DNA of 64,000 nt, taken from Caldifarciminota bacterium. GTDB taxonomy: Bacteria; Hydrothermota; Tepidihabitantia; SM23-42. The position numbers and the translations under genes are program-made. Below are positions 52,071-61,090 of the stretch, in pieces. How positions within the stretch are numbered: position 1 is the first letter of the stretch; each line of letters begins with the position of its first letter. The stretch is taken from contig JALVOT010000003.1 of NCBI GenBank assembly GCA_027026255.1, forward strand, positions 1 to 64,000, in the 5' to 3' direction. The notes below the pieces were generated by a model that saw only the letters and a list, made by a program, of their open reading frames with translations, did no database searches and was not told the origin of the DNA.

Positions 52071-52612
52071 GAACATTTATCGCCATAGAAATTCCTGAAG
52101 GGATAAGAAAAAAGGTTGATGGATTGATAAAAAGTTTTTCTGAGAAGAACCTGCCCATCAAATGGGTGAAATTTGAAAATCTTCATATTACCCTAAAGTT
52201 CTTAGGTGAAATCAAAGAAGAGAAATTATCAGATATTCATACTGTCTTGAAAAACATCGCTGAAAAACACCCTGCCTTTGAGTTGAATCTTGAATCCCTG
52301 GGATGCTTTCCCAACAAGAAAAATCCCCGGGTTTTATGGATTGGTGTAAATCAGGGGAAGAAACTTATAAACCAGCTCGTCCTTAATTTAGAGCAAGAAC
52401 TGCTACCCCTGGGATTCAAAAAGGAAAAGAGATTTCATCCCCATCTTACAATCGGCAGGATAAAAAGGTTTTGTCAGATAGACGATATCCTTGCACAAAA
52501 ATTTGTCTGCGGTCTGTTCTGGGTCGATTCCCTTACCCTTTTTAAATCAACACTTAGACCCGAAGGTCCGATCTACGAAAAAATTATAAAATTACCCCTG
52601 ATAAGAAAATAG
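52067..52612 (+). CDS. thpR: RNA 2',3'-cyclic phosphodiesterase (2H family)
   Basis: 181 residues with the two HxTx motifs, HITL near 41 and HLTI near 125, that define the 2H phosphoesterases. Hydrolyses RNA 2',3'-cyclic phosphate ends to 2'-phosphates in the cytoplasm. Last gene of the pdxJ run, 4 bases from the convergent TtcA-like gene. Confidence 0.93.
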   Translation: MRTFIAIEIPEGIRKKVDGLIKSFSEKNLPIKWVKFENLHITLKFLGEIKEEKLSDIHTVLKNIAEKHPAFELNLESLGCFPNKKNPRVLWIGVNQGKKLINQLVLNLEQELLPLGFKKEKRFHPHLTIGRIKRFCQIDDILAQKFVCGLFWVDSLTLFKSTLRPEGPIYEKIIKLPLIRK

Positions 52613-52616
52613 CCTT

Positions 52617-53339
52617 TCAAGGCATATAAGCCCTGTTTATGTGGAATATACTACGGAAAATATTTTTATAGACATCAGGATTCTCTTTTTTTAACCTTTT
52701 CAAAAAATTTCTGACCAATTCGCGCTTTGATTCTTTATAATACGGGCATTGATTTCTATTACCGGGTAAACCAACCTCCCGGGCGAGTGCCTCAATCCTT
52801 CCCTTTTCAAAATAGTATAAAGGTCGAATAAAATAGAATCTTCCCTGGATAATGGATTGTTTGGGTACAGGAACTGAAATCTCACCATTATAAATCATAT
52901 TCAGTAATAAAGATTCTGCTACATCCTCCTTATGATGGGCGAGGGCGACCCGGAAGACATTCAAATCATCGGCAATCTCAAGAATCCTTTTACGCCGTTG
53001 CCGGGAACAGAAATAGCATCTATTCTTAATATTCTTAATAAGTCCATCAACCGGCGCCTTCACAATTTTACAGGGGATTTTGTGCTCGGAAAAAAATCTT
53101 TCAATATATTCACTGTGCCAGTCTGGAAAATCCGGTACAATATGGCAGCCATAAATCTGCCAGTGCATATTATATTTTTTGTTATACTCGTTCAGAAGAT
53201 AAAGCAGGGATAAACTATCAACCCCACCTGAAACCCCGACCAGGACCGGACTATATTTCTCCAATAATTGATATCTGTTAATCGCCTTTGCCAGAAGTTC
53301 AAGGCAGGCCTTAACTACACCAGGATTATCTTCAGTCAA
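52617..53339 (-). CDS. TtcA-like tRNA thiolation ATPase
   Basis: 240 residues. PP-loop SGGVDS at 37-42; Cys108 and Cys111 (CYFC) and a later single Cys in NQCPYY give the three ligands typical of a 4Fe-4S cluster in TtcA. TtcA thiolates cytidine 32 of tRNAs. The only readable start is TTG 53339, directly after the stop of the upstream gene and without a clear Shine-Dalgarno, so the N-terminus is uncertain. Confidence 0.85.
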   Translation of the reverse strand: MTEDNPGVVKACLELLAKAINRYQLLEKYSPVLVGVSGGVDSLSLLYLLNEYNKKYNMHWQIYGCHIVPDFPDWHSEYIERFFSEHKIPCKIVKAPVDGLIKNIKNRCYFCSRQRRKRILEIADDLNVFRVALAHHKEDVAESLLLNMIYNGEISVPVPKQSIIQGRFYFIRPLYYFEKGRIEALAREVGLPGNRNQCPYYKESKRELVRNFLKRLKKENPDVYKNIFRSIFHINRAYMP

Positions 53340-54425
53340 TTATCTAAGAATCACCAACTGTCGAATTGCAACACCCTTTTCTGATTCCAGACGATAGAAA
53401 TAGACTCCGTTGGGCATAAGGTTACCCTTCTCATCCTCAGCATGCCAGACAATCTTATGCGCACCTTCAGAAAATCTTCCTCGGGCAAGCACCTTGACCG
53501 GTTCCCCGATAAGATTATAAACGGTTAAAGTGATATTGAGGGATTGACCAAGGACAAATTTTATTTCAGTATAATCATCAACCGGGTTGGGATAATTTTT
53601 CTTCAGGACGATCAATTCACCCTGACCGAATTTTGCCCGGGATAAAATTTCTATCACATTATTATTAGACTCATAAAGATATAGATTTCTCGTCTTGGGA
53701 GAAAAAATAATGCGGGAACTCAGACCAATATTTTCCAGGCAAAGTTGTGAAAGCTTTGTGCCTGTAGAATCCAGCACAATCATAGAATCAGAAAACAGCA
53801 TATATAGGTTCTTACCATTATCAACGCAGAAATCGATAATCTGGTCGGTTGAACTGAATAACAGCTGACTTTTGTATAAACCGATATCGCTGATATCGCC
53901 ACCGCTCCATAGTGTAATCTGATTATTATTCAGGGTAAAAAACGGGGTTTTATTATCCGTATAATCTCCATTCGGGATAATTGCAACCCGTTCTGCGCTG
54001 ATTGCCATAGAACCGATAACCTTATCCTCACTCACAAATGTCAATTCACCCGGTTCCAGCACGAAAAATAATGGTTTCTGTTCAACCGTGGTTGCAGTAA
54101 TCTGTATTGGATTGTTGAATAATAAGGAACTCTCTATTTGTGTACCATCAGGTCTAATCTTAACCAATCGGCCTTCCTGATTAAAAAAATCTATATTCCG
54201 ATTTAGCACCGCAAGGCACTTACCCGTCACCTCATCAAATACCGTGGTTATCCTTCTCCCATCAAGTTTTGATATTGATGAGGACGCGAGAATCCATATT
54301 CCGCCAGAATTATCTATTGTTAAATCAGTAACCGATAAGGCCCTGGGCAGTGGAATACTGCCGCTTTGTTGCCAGCCTGCACTGGCAAAGCAAAAAAAGA
54401 AAAACAGCACGATTAATTTTTTCAT
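53340..54425 (-). CDS. Secreted propeller-like protein with FlgD/type IX-like C-terminal domain
   Basis: 361 residues. Signal peptide (1-16), a beta-rich central part (about 20-265) of propeller character, and a C-terminal Ig-like domain of about 90 residues. That domain begins NYPNPVDDYTEIKF and ends YFYRLESEKGVAIRQLVILR, the pattern of FlgD-like/type IX sorting-like domains. Function unknown; expected on the cell surface or secreted. It has its own promoter and AAGGAGG. Confidence 0.8.
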   Translation of the reverse strand: MKKLIVLFFFFCFASAGWQQSGSIPLPRALSVTDLTIDNSGGIWILASSSISKLDGRRITTVFDEVTGKCLAVLNRNIDFFNQEGRLVKIRPDGTQIESSLLFNNPIQITATTVEQKPLFFVLEPGELTFVSEDKVIGSMAISAERVAIIPNGDYTDNKTPFFTLNNNQITLWSGGDISDIGLYKSQLLFSSTDQIIDFCVDNGKNLYMLFSDSMIVLDSTGTKLSQLCLENIGLSSRIIFSPKTRNLYLYESNNNVIEILSRAKFGQGELIVLKKNYPNPVDDYTEIKFVLGQSLNITLTVYNLIGEPVKVLARGRFSEGAHKIVWHAEDEKGNLMPNGVYFYRLESEKGVAIRQLVILR

Positions 54426-54476
54426 AGACCTCCTTGTTGATTAATCGCTCTCGAATCCTATCAAGAATCATATTAA

Positions 54477-54504
54477 ATTATATATAAATTGCCAAAATTG
54501 TCAA
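54477..54504 (-). promoter_or_regulatory. Promoter of the gene at 53340-54425
   Basis: Minus strand: TTGACA (54504-54499), 16-bp spacer, TATAAT (54482-54477), leader of about 50 bases with AAGGAGG. Confidence 0.62.
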
Positions 54505-54755
54505 TACCCCGATTCAAACTACCGGCAGCACAATAAAAAATATGGACTCTGACCGGTTTGATTTTTGCATCCGAAATTCCATCGTTCTGTGATCAGTGAC
54601 CTGATGGTTTTCCGCAATTTCTCAGGTTCTAACACCCACCTTCAACTTTTTCATCCTGCATCGTCTTTTTTAATGATATTTCCCGTTCAATTCCCCAATA
54701 ACGAACCAATCAATTTCTTGTCGGGAAGGTAGTAATAGAATAAACCAAAGCGCCA
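54505..54755. other. Intergenic stretch, nothing recognised
   Basis: Part of the only gap above 300 bases in the window (54426-54799), between two divergent promoters. I see no ORF with a ribosome site, no tRNA, no strong hairpin and no repeat. Confidence 0.6.
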
Positions 54756-54784
54756 TTGACTTACCACCTTTTTTTCTCTATAAT
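54756..54784 (+). promoter_or_regulatory. Promoter of the GH18-like gene
   Basis: TTGACT (54756-54761), 17-bp spacer, TATAAT (54779-54784), 15 bases to the ATG at 54800; a very short leader without a clear Shine-Dalgarno. Confidence 0.62.
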
Positions 54785-54799
54785 AAGATTGAGTCGATT

Positions 54800-56209
54800 A
54801 TGTTTATTTATCTGACAATTCTTCTTATTCTATTCCAATTTACCTCTATCCATCAAATGGATTATAAGACACATCTTAAAGAGGCGGTATTTCGTCCAAT
54901 CACACAAACAAAAATCTCATCCATCCCTATCCAGACCAGGGTATCAGGGATGTTAAAAAACTATTATGGTTATCTTCCCTACTGGATTGATACCACATAT
55001 TATCAATATTTTCAAATGGAACTCTTAACCCATATCTCATACTTCGGTGTGGATATTGAACCAACAACCGGTAACCCTGGTAATATCCCGAATGTCGAAA
55101 ATTTTTATAAAATCATAGACCAGGCACATCAGAACGGTATAAAAGTTCATATGACATTTATTATCTTCGGTAATTCCAGGGTCGAATCATTTCTGCAGAA
55201 TACCAATGCCCGACGGCATGCGATAGACAATATCTGCAATGTGATCGACAATTACGGCATCGAGGGGGCAAATATCGACTTTGAATTTGTTGCCGGCTCG
55301 GTAAGGGATAGTTTTAATCTCTTCATCAATGAGCTTGCCGATGCATTATGGAATCATCCAGCAGGCAGAAAGGAACTCTATATCGCATCCATTGCCGTGC
55401 CTGAATGGTATCCTGGTTATGATATTGGATATCTTGCAAACCACTGTGACGGCCTCTACATAATGGCATATGATTTTCACTGGCGGGGCTCATCAACTGC
55501 CGGTCCGGTTTCTCCTGCTATCCCTTCATCATTCTGGGGAGATTATTGTGCGGCAAAATCGATCGGCAGTTACAAATCTGCCGGTGCCGATGGCGATAAG
55601 ATAATACTCGGCATCCCCTATTATGGTTATGATTGGCCAACCATAGATTCTGCAATCGGCAGTTCAACCAGCGGCTCAGCAGCCGCAAAAATCTACTACT
55701 ACGCATTTCAGAAGGCGAATAATTACGGACGAATATGGGATGACCACTCCCTTACCCCCTGGTATCGATACAACAATTCCCGGTGGCATCAATGCTGGTA
55801 TGATGATTCAGTATCTTTGGATATAAAATATAGTATGGTCAATGACTCACTGCTTCAGGGAGCGGGTTGCTGGGCATTGGGTTATGACCGTTCCTATAAT
55901 CATCTCTGGAATATAATCAGAAAAAATTTCTGGGACACGACCGGCATCTATGAAGATAAGATTACAATAAAACAGGGTATAAACATTTCCTCTGTTTTTG
56001 ATAGAGAGATTATTCTCAACCAGCTGGATTCTCGTAAAATTTATGATATCTGTATCTATGATATCCAGGGAAGAAAAATAATTTATAAAAAAGTCGTCCA
56101 TCAAAAGAAAATAAAAATAGGTAAACCTCTTACCCCGGGAATCTATTTTGTTTTTATTAAATATGACAGCGGAATCCTCCGATATAAGGTTATTAAGTTG
56201 TTAAATTAA
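54800..56209 (+). CDS. Secreted GH18-type glycosidase with C-terminal sorting-like domain
   Basis: 469 residues. Signal peptide (1-17), then a GH18 barrel: YYGYLPYWID near 54, HISYFGVDIE near 77, and GANIDFEF near 152 carrying the Asp and Glu of the family motif DxxDxDxE. The first Asp is replaced by Glu-Gly-Ala, so activity is plausible but not certain. LYIMAYDFHWRG near 222 and GIPYYGYDWP near 272 follow. The last 75 residues (IYDIQGRK, LTPGIYFVFI, VIKLL end) resemble a type IX sorting domain. Probable target: chitin- or peptidoglycan-like glycans or spore-coat-type polymers. Confidence 0.85.
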   Translation: MFIYLTILLILFQFTSIHQMDYKTHLKEAVFRPITQTKISSIPIQTRVSGMLKNYYGYLPYWIDTTYYQYFQMELLTHISYFGVDIEPTTGNPGNIPNVENFYKIIDQAHQNGIKVHMTFIIFGNSRVESFLQNTNARRHAIDNICNVIDNYGIEGANIDFEFVAGSVRDSFNLFINELADALWNHPAGRKELYIASIAVPEWYPGYDIGYLANHCDGLYIMAYDFHWRGSSTAGPVSPAIPSSFWGDYCAAKSIGSYKSAGADGDKIILGIPYYGYDWPTIDSAIGSSTSGSAAAKIYYYAFQKANNYGRIWDDHSLTPWYRYNNSRWHQCWYDDSVSLDIKYSMVNDSLLQGAGCWALGYDRSYNHLWNIIRKNFWDTTGIYEDKITIKQGINISSVFDREIILNQLDSRKIYDICIYDIQGRKIIYKKVVHQKKIKIGKPLTPGIYFVFIKYDSGILRYKVIKLLN

Positions 56210-56235
56210 ATCATCCGTTGATGTTTTATGGTATA

Positions 56236-57198
56236 ATGAAATTTAAACCTGCAACACTCGATACCCGGGCAACCATCATTACAATTGTGGTGACCATCTT
56301 TTTTATCGGGCTCTCATATATCTTTATAACCAAACCCTTTGGCTGGATATTTGTTCTCCTCTTTTTCTTGATTCTCTTCATCTCTTATCTTCTCAGTCTT
56401 AAGGAATATCAATTTGACCAGGGTAAACTGATTATCAAAAAGGTTTGTGGAAAAAAGATAGTCATCCCCTTAAATACGATTGAAGAATATATATTCATTC
56501 CCGATATTACAAAATTGAATATGCTACGCACCTTTGGCAATGGAGGCCTGTTCGGCTACTATGGCATATTCTCAAGTATGGAATACGGTCCGATAAATCT
56601 TCAATTGACGGCTATGAAAAATGTCTTTATGATAAAGACAAAAAAAGGCAATTATGCGGTGTCCCCTTTAGCAATTAAGGAATTTGAAGAATATCTTAAA
56701 GGTATTGTAACTGCAGAAACAGGTAAAATCGGCAAAATGGAAAAAGAAGCGGTTAAGATAGTTTATGCCCGGCCGAAAATTATAATATTACCCTTGATTA
56801 TTTTTCTGCTAACAATTCTTGTAATTCTCCTCTTCTATCAAAGATTACCCCGGATGATTGCACTCCATTTTGATATTCACGGAAATCCTGACCGCTGGGG
56901 ACCGAAAACAGCATTTCTCAGTTCCAACCTTATCCCGGCAATAATACTATTTATATTTAATATTATTCTCTTCTTTCTCGTGCGCAGAGTAACGCACAAA
57001 CCTTCAATTCCCAATCTATTGGTAATAATTTTCTCAGTTATTCAACTCTTTATTATGTATGTTGCAATTGATATATACTGGTCTACTATGTACCAAAGAC
57101 ATATTGTTTCAATATTCTGGCCGCTGCTCGGACTGGTGATAATTTCAGGAATATTACTCTTTTACTATCACAAAAGAATTGTAAAGAATTCTACTTAA
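56236..57198 (+). CDS. Membrane protein with PH-like and DUF1648 domains
   Basis: 320 residues from the ATG at 56236; an earlier ATG at 56221 is possible, and neither has a Shine-Dalgarno. Two N-terminal helices precede a bacterial PH-like domain (about 60-160), as in stationary-phase transcription-linked membrane proteins. A DUF1648 block follows with the signature IALHFDIHGNPDRWG near 210 and then several helices. Function unknown; DUF1648 proteins can be accessory to signalling or toxin immunity. Its end overlaps the convergent zinc-ribbon gene by 8 bases. Confidence 0.7.
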   Translation: MKFKPATLDTRATIITIVVTIFFIGLSYIFITKPFGWIFVLLFFLILFISYLLSLKEYQFDQGKLIIKKVCGKKIVIPLNTIEEYIFIPDITKLNMLRTFGNGGLFGYYGIFSSMEYGPINLQLTAMKNVFMIKTKKGNYAVSPLAIKEFEEYLKGIVTAETGKIGKMEKEAVKIVYARPKIIILPLIIFLLTILVILLFYQRLPRMIALHFDIHGNPDRWGPKTAFLSSNLIPAIILFIFNIILFFLVRRVTHKPSIPNLLVIIFSVIQLFIMYVAIDIYWSTMYQRHIVSIFWPLLGLVIISGILLFYYHKRIVKNST

Positions 57199-57883
57199 AT
57201 ATCTCCTCACCTCGGCCGACAATCTTATTGAGCTGTTCACGAAAATAATCGGTGCTCTCAACAATATGCCTGGGAATCTGCTGGCAATAATATTCCCAGG
57301 ACCTTCTAATCTCAGCACCAAGGAGTTGGCCAATAGTGCCATCGCGAAGTCCCCTTTCCACCTTATCCTTATTATATAAAACAAGGTCCGAGGCAAGCGC
57401 CTTTGCCAATCTCCGTGCCCGATTATGCCATTTCTTATCTTCTTCACTCATCTGAGATTCAGAAAACGGCTGTGGTTTTGGAGGAGCAGCTGGTGAGTCC
57501 GCCTCCGGTGGGGGTGGTCCATGGGTGATTTCTATCTTTTCTTCCGCAGGGGTCTTAACCGGTGTTTGTTTAGTTTTAACCGCTTCAGATGGTGCTTCAG
57601 GAAACGGTTCTTCAGGTAACCGGGGTTCTGGCGGTTCTTCTGGTCTTGATACTTCAGCCCTTGACTCTACCGCCGGCTTCTTTTCAACCTGTGGAGCAGA
57701 TGTCTCCTGTTTACCTCCTGGACCTGGTGCTGATGGGGTTTCTGGTATACGCGGTTCAGGCGCTGGTCTTTTTATTACAATAATATTGTTGCATTTATGG
57801 CACCTCACCTTCACACCGGCTGCCGGTATCTTTGTTTCATCAACATTATATTTTGCATGACAATACTGGCATTCAACAATCAT
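57191..57883 (-). CDS. MJ0042-type zinc-ribbon protein with proline-rich linker
   Basis: 230 residues. The N-terminal ribbon CQYCHAKYNVDE...CHKC (about 5-32) is of the MJ0042/zinc-ribbon_5 type. Residues 38-150 are low-complexity Pro/Glu/Ala. Residues 150-230 form a compact helical domain (KKWHNRARRLAKALASDLVLYN), as found in MJ0042-type proteins of delta-proteobacteria. Binding to nucleic acid or protein is inferred from the ribbon. AGGAGA precedes the ATG, and it overlaps coaE by 11 bases. Confidence 0.78.
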   Translation of the reverse strand: MIVECQYCHAKYNVDETKIPAAGVKVRCHKCNNIIVIKRPAPEPRIPETPSAPGPGGKQETSAPQVEKKPAVESRAEVSRPEEPPEPRLPEEPFPEAPSEAVKTKQTPVKTPAEEKIEITHGPPPPEADSPAAPPKPQPFSESQMSEEDKKWHNRARRLAKALASDLVLYNKDKVERGLRDGTIGQLLGAEIRRSWEYYCQQIPRHIVESTDYFREQLNKIVGRGEEIFK

Positions 57884-58466
57884 TTTCTATCTCCTCATAA
57901 ATCTTCCGGCACTCCTTTTTCAGTTCATCCAGGGTGCCATTGTTTTCTATGACAAACTTCACCTGCGACGACATCAGGTCTTCCCCCTCCTGTACAGAAA
58001 GTATTTTATTAAAAACCTCTTTACTGATTCCTTTTTTACCGGCCCTTTCCTCCTTAAAATTTTTCTCGGCTTTGATGAGTATGGGATAATCAACCTGCTG
58101 TAGAATCTCGGGCCATTTGAATAGCAAAGCAGCATCAATCACCACAACACCATCTTCAACAGCATCAATCCGTCTTTGAATCTCTTCAATCAATAACGGA
58201 TGGGAAAGTTTGTTAAGATAATTCAGGTCTTCTTTATTTTGAAAAACAATGGCACGCAATTTTTCTCTATCAATCTCATCATTTATGACAATGCGCGGTC
58301 CGAACCTTGCAGATAATGGTCCTTTTATCTTTTGCAATACCTGCCATCCGATCTCGTCTGCTGATATGTAGTGTGCACCCAGCTCTTCAAAAATCTTCGC
58401 CGCCGTGGTCTTACCCGCCCCGATGTTCCCTGCCAGACCAATCACAACCTTACCATTATGAGCCAT
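57873..58466 (-). CDS. coaE: Dephospho-CoA kinase
   Basis: 197 residues: P-loop GLAGNIGAGKTTAAK (10-24), ISADEIGWQVL near 34 and LSHPL near 106. Last step of CoA synthesis, phosphorylating the 3'-OH of dephospho-CoA. Placed one base after fabF in the fatty acid operon, which fits because CoA feeds acyl carrier protein. Confidence 0.95.
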   Translation of the reverse strand: MAHNGKVVIGLAGNIGAGKTTAAKIFEELGAHYISADEIGWQVLQKIKGPLSARFGPRIVINDEIDREKLRAIVFQNKEDLNYLNKLSHPLLIEEIQRRIDAVEDGVVVIDAALLFKWPEILQQVDYPILIKAEKNFKEERAGKKGISKEVFNKILSVQEGEDLMSSQVKFVIENNGTLDELKKECRKIYEEIENDC

Positions 58467-58467
58467 T

Positions 58468-59706
58468 CTATGTAAATTTCCTGAAGCAAAGTGCTACATT
58501 GTGACCACCGAATCCAAGAGAATTCGAAAGTGCGTACTTAATCTTCACCTCCTTTGCCTTACCGGGAACGAGATCAAGCCCCGCACACTCTGGATCAGGT
58601 TCTTCCAGATTAATTGTTGGATGAACCTTCTGGTCTTTCATTGAAAGCAAACATACTACAGATTCAATCGCTCCGGCCGCACCGAGACTGTGTCCAATCA
58701 TTGATTTAGTAGAATTTATTACAAGATTCTTTGCATGAGCTCCAAAGAGATTTTTGATTGCAATCGCCTCCAATTTATCATTCAAAGGGGTTGAAGTTCC
58801 ATGGGCATTAACATAATCAATGTCCTCAACATTACAACCTGCTTCCCTTATTGCCCGATGCATTGCCCTTCTTGCACCTTCACCTTCAGGTGCAGGAGCT
58901 GTAATATGGTAGCCATCTCCTGTCGCCCCGAAACCACAGATTTCCGCATAAATATGGGCATGCCGTTTCCGTGCGAATTCCAATTCTTCAAGTATCAATA
59001 TCCCGGCACCTTCAGCCATAACAAAACCGTCGCGTGATTTATCAAAAGGACGTGATGCCTTCTTGGGGTCATCATTGCGTCGGGACAGCGCCCTCATATT
59101 ACTGAATCCAGCAAGCGCAAATCCGGTGATGGATGCCTCAGACCCTCCGGTTACCATCACATCCGCATCACCATATTTAATCGCCCGAAAGGCATCTCCG
59201 ATCGCATGTGCCCCGGATGCACAGGCTGAGACAGTGGTATAATTTGGACCCTTCAGTCCCCACTGAATCGCCACATAACCGGAAGTCATATCAGGTATCA
59301 TCATCGGAATTAAAAACGGTGAGACCCGGGAAGGCCCCTTATTTATGAATTTTGTATGTTCGGCTTCCCAGGTATGGAGTCCACCGATGCCAATTCCAAT
59401 AATGGTTCCCAGACGGTCTGGGTCATATTTTTCAAATTCGATACCGGCATCTTCGATTGCCTCGCTTGCTGCCCATAGACATAAATGGACACAGCGGTCA
59501 AGCCGCTTCAGGGTTTTCGGGGCAATTCGCTCTTCAGGATGAAAATCATTTATCTCCCCGGCAATTTTAACAGTATGCCGGGATGTATCAAATGATTTAA
59601 TTAAATCGATACCGCTTTCTCCCTTGAGCAGATTCTGCCAGGTGGCAGCAGCATCCTTACCCAGAGGCGTGATCGCACCAATACCAGTTATTACAACTCT
59701 TCTCAT
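58468..59706 (-). CDS. fabF: Beta-ketoacyl-ACP synthase II
   Basis: 412 residues. Elongates acyl chains with malonyl-ACP. The catalytic triad is visible: Cys in SACASGAHAIG near 164, His in NAHGTSTPLND near 303 and His in MIGHSLGAAGAIE near 340. Normal length. Its ATG overlaps the acpP stop by one base. Confidence 0.96.
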   Translation of the reverse strand: MRRVVITGIGAITPLGKDAAATWQNLLKGESGIDLIKSFDTSRHTVKIAGEINDFHPEERIAPKTLKRLDRCVHLCLWAASEAIEDAGIEFEKYDPDRLGTIIGIGIGGLHTWEAEHTKFINKGPSRVSPFLIPMMIPDMTSGYVAIQWGLKGPNYTTVSACASGAHAIGDAFRAIKYGDADVMVTGGSEASITGFALAGFSNMRALSRRNDDPKKASRPFDKSRDGFVMAEGAGILILEELEFARKRHAHIYAEICGFGATGDGYHITAPAPEGEGARRAMHRAIREAGCNVEDIDYVNAHGTSTPLNDKLEAIAIKNLFGAHAKNLVINSTKSMIGHSLGAAGAIESVVCLLSMKDQKVHPTINLEEPDPECAGLDLVPGKAKEVKIKYALSNSLGFGGHNVALCFRKFT

Positions 59707-59942
59707 TACTGCTTTGTCTTCTCCTCAAGATAGGCAACTGCCTTACCAACTGTATCGAGTTTCTGAGCTTCCTCTTCAGATATCTGAAGGTTAAATTTCT
59801 CTTCCAGTGCCATTATAAGCTCCACAGTATCTAATGAATCAGCACCGAGATCCTCAATAAACTTCGCTTCCATGGTAACCTTCTCTGGTGGAACATGAAG
59901 TTGTTCCACAATGATATCCCTGACATCATCAAATAATGGCAT
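59706..59942 (-). CDS. acpP: Acyl carrier protein
   Basis: 78 residues, acidic, with the phosphopantetheine attachment serine in [12 protein letters not shown] (Ser37). AGGAGG precedes the start. Located between fabG and fabF as in the classical fab cluster. Confidence 0.97.
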   Translation of the reverse strand: MPLFDDVRDIIVEQLHVPPEKVTMEAKFIEDLGADSLDTVELIMALEEKFNLQISEEEAQKLDTVGKAVAYLEEKTKQ

Positions 59943-60011
59943 TATTTCCTCCTTTCAATTTTGCCAAACCATAATTTTTCCACCATTGGTGGTTAAATTC
60001 ATTGCAACCAT

Positions 60012-60743
60012 TCACATTACCATCCCACCGTCCACGGTAATCACCTGACCGGTAATATATGATGCCTGATCCGAGGCCAGAAAAAGGGCAAGATTTGCAA
60101 CATCTTCCGGTGTGCCGAATCGATTAAGTGGAACAAGCTTCAGGTAATTACTTTGTATTTCTTCAGGAAGCTTATCGGTCATCCGGGTTTTAATAAACCC
60201 CGGGGCAATTGCATTCACCAAAACATTTCTTCGGGCAAACTCCTTGGCACAGGATTTTGTAAAGGCAATAACCCCTGCTTTACTCGCCGCATAATTTGCC
60301 TGACCCGCATTTCCAATCAGCCCAATCACCGAAGCGATATTTATAATCCTTCCATAATGTTTTTTCAGCATTATCCGAGCCACCGCCCGGGTAACCAAAA
60401 ATGTTCCGGTAAGGTTTACATCAAGCACACGCCTCCAATCATCAGGGGTCATTCTGATAAGCAATTTATCATTGGTGATACCCGCATTATTGACCAAAAT
60501 ATCAATCGTCTGAAACTCCTCAACAATCTTTTTTATTATATTATCAACCTCTTCTTCTGAACTTATATCAAACTTGTAGAATCGCGCCTTTTCACCTATC
60601 GCCTGTGCTGTAGCCCGACCAGTCTCTTCATCAATATCACAAAGCGCAATGCGTGCTCCGGCCCGGGCAAACCGTTTGGCAATGCCCGCCCCGATACCTG
60701 AAGCGCCACCCGTTATGAGTGCAACCTGCTCCTTAATCATCAT
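60012..60743 (-). CDS. fabG: 3-oxoacyl-ACP reductase
   Basis: 243 residues of the SDR family: cofactor motif TGGASGIG at 11-18, NNAG at 86-89, catalytic Ser near 139, YAASK (Tyr-Lys) at 152-156, and the C-terminal SYITGQVITVDGGM. Reduces beta-ketoacyl-ACP with NADPH. First gene of fabG-acpP-fabF-coaE; fabD, fabH and fabZ are not in this window. The ATG is 5 bases after a -10 box. Confidence 0.95.
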   Translation of the reverse strand: MMIKEQVALITGGASGIGAGIAKRFARAGARIALCDIDEETGRATAQAIGEKARFYKFDISSEEEVDNIIKKIVEEFQTIDILVNNAGITNDKLLIRMTPDDWRRVLDVNLTGTFLVTRAVARIMLKKHYGRIINIASVIGLIGNAGQANYAASKAGVIAFTKSCAKEFARRNVLVNAIAPGFIKTRMTDKLPEEIQSNYLKLVPLNRFGTPEDVANLALFLASDQASYITGQVITVDGGMVM

Positions 60744-60748
60744 ACTGA

Positions 60749-60776
60749 ATTCTATTCAATTTTGAATTAATGTCAA
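60749..60776 (-). promoter_or_regulatory. Leaderless-type promoter of the fab operon
   Basis: Minus strand: TTGACA (60776-60771), 16-bp spacer, TAGAAT (60754-60749), 5 bases to the ATG at 60743. Confidence 0.68.
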
Positions 60777-60790
60777 GGGAAAAACAGCAC

Positions 60791-60819
60791 TTGACATCTT
60801 CCCCAAAATTGGTTATTAT
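60791..60819 (+). promoter_or_regulatory. Promoter for the radical SAM unit
   Basis: TTGACA (60791-60796), 17-bp spacer, TATTAT (60814-60819). Transcription would start near 60826, just upstream of AAGGA and the ATG at 60836. Confidence 0.55.
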
Positions 60820-60835
60820 GATGTAAGGAAATTTT

Positions 60836-61090
60836 ATGAAAAAAGCGGTTTCTCTCCCAGCAAGTTCGATATGGATTCGGCACCCGATTCGATTCAATCC
60901 GTTGTTCTCTAATATTATTGATAGCAATATCTACAAGACAGGGCTCAATGGTAATACCCGGAAACTCAATGCGATAAATATCAATACTCAAAGATTCCCG
61001 ACCCGGATCTATCCTATTCGAACCCACCCGGGCAATAATGCAGTTAAAAAACTGCCATCATTAAAGAAAAAATATGGAACTATTCTTTGA
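60836..61090 (+). CDS. Small basic ORF before the radical SAM gene (doubtful)
   Basis: 84 codons with an ATG 6 bases after TAAGGA and a promoter just upstream; the end overlaps the next gene by 17 bases. The product is Asn-, Ile- and Lys/Arg-rich, without signal peptide or any motif I recognise. It may be a true small leader gene, or untranslated leader with a chance frame. Position favours translation; composition does not. Confidence 0.35.
   Translation: MKKAVSLPASSIWIRHPIRFNPLFSNIIDSNIYKTGLNGNTRKLNAININTQRFPTRIYPIRTHPGNNAVKKLPSLKKKYGTIL

Noticed and set aside
60773-61027. Minus-strand frame of 84 codons opposite the small ORF at 60836
   Set aside because: No ribosome site; it crosses the divergent promoters and shows no recognisable motif.
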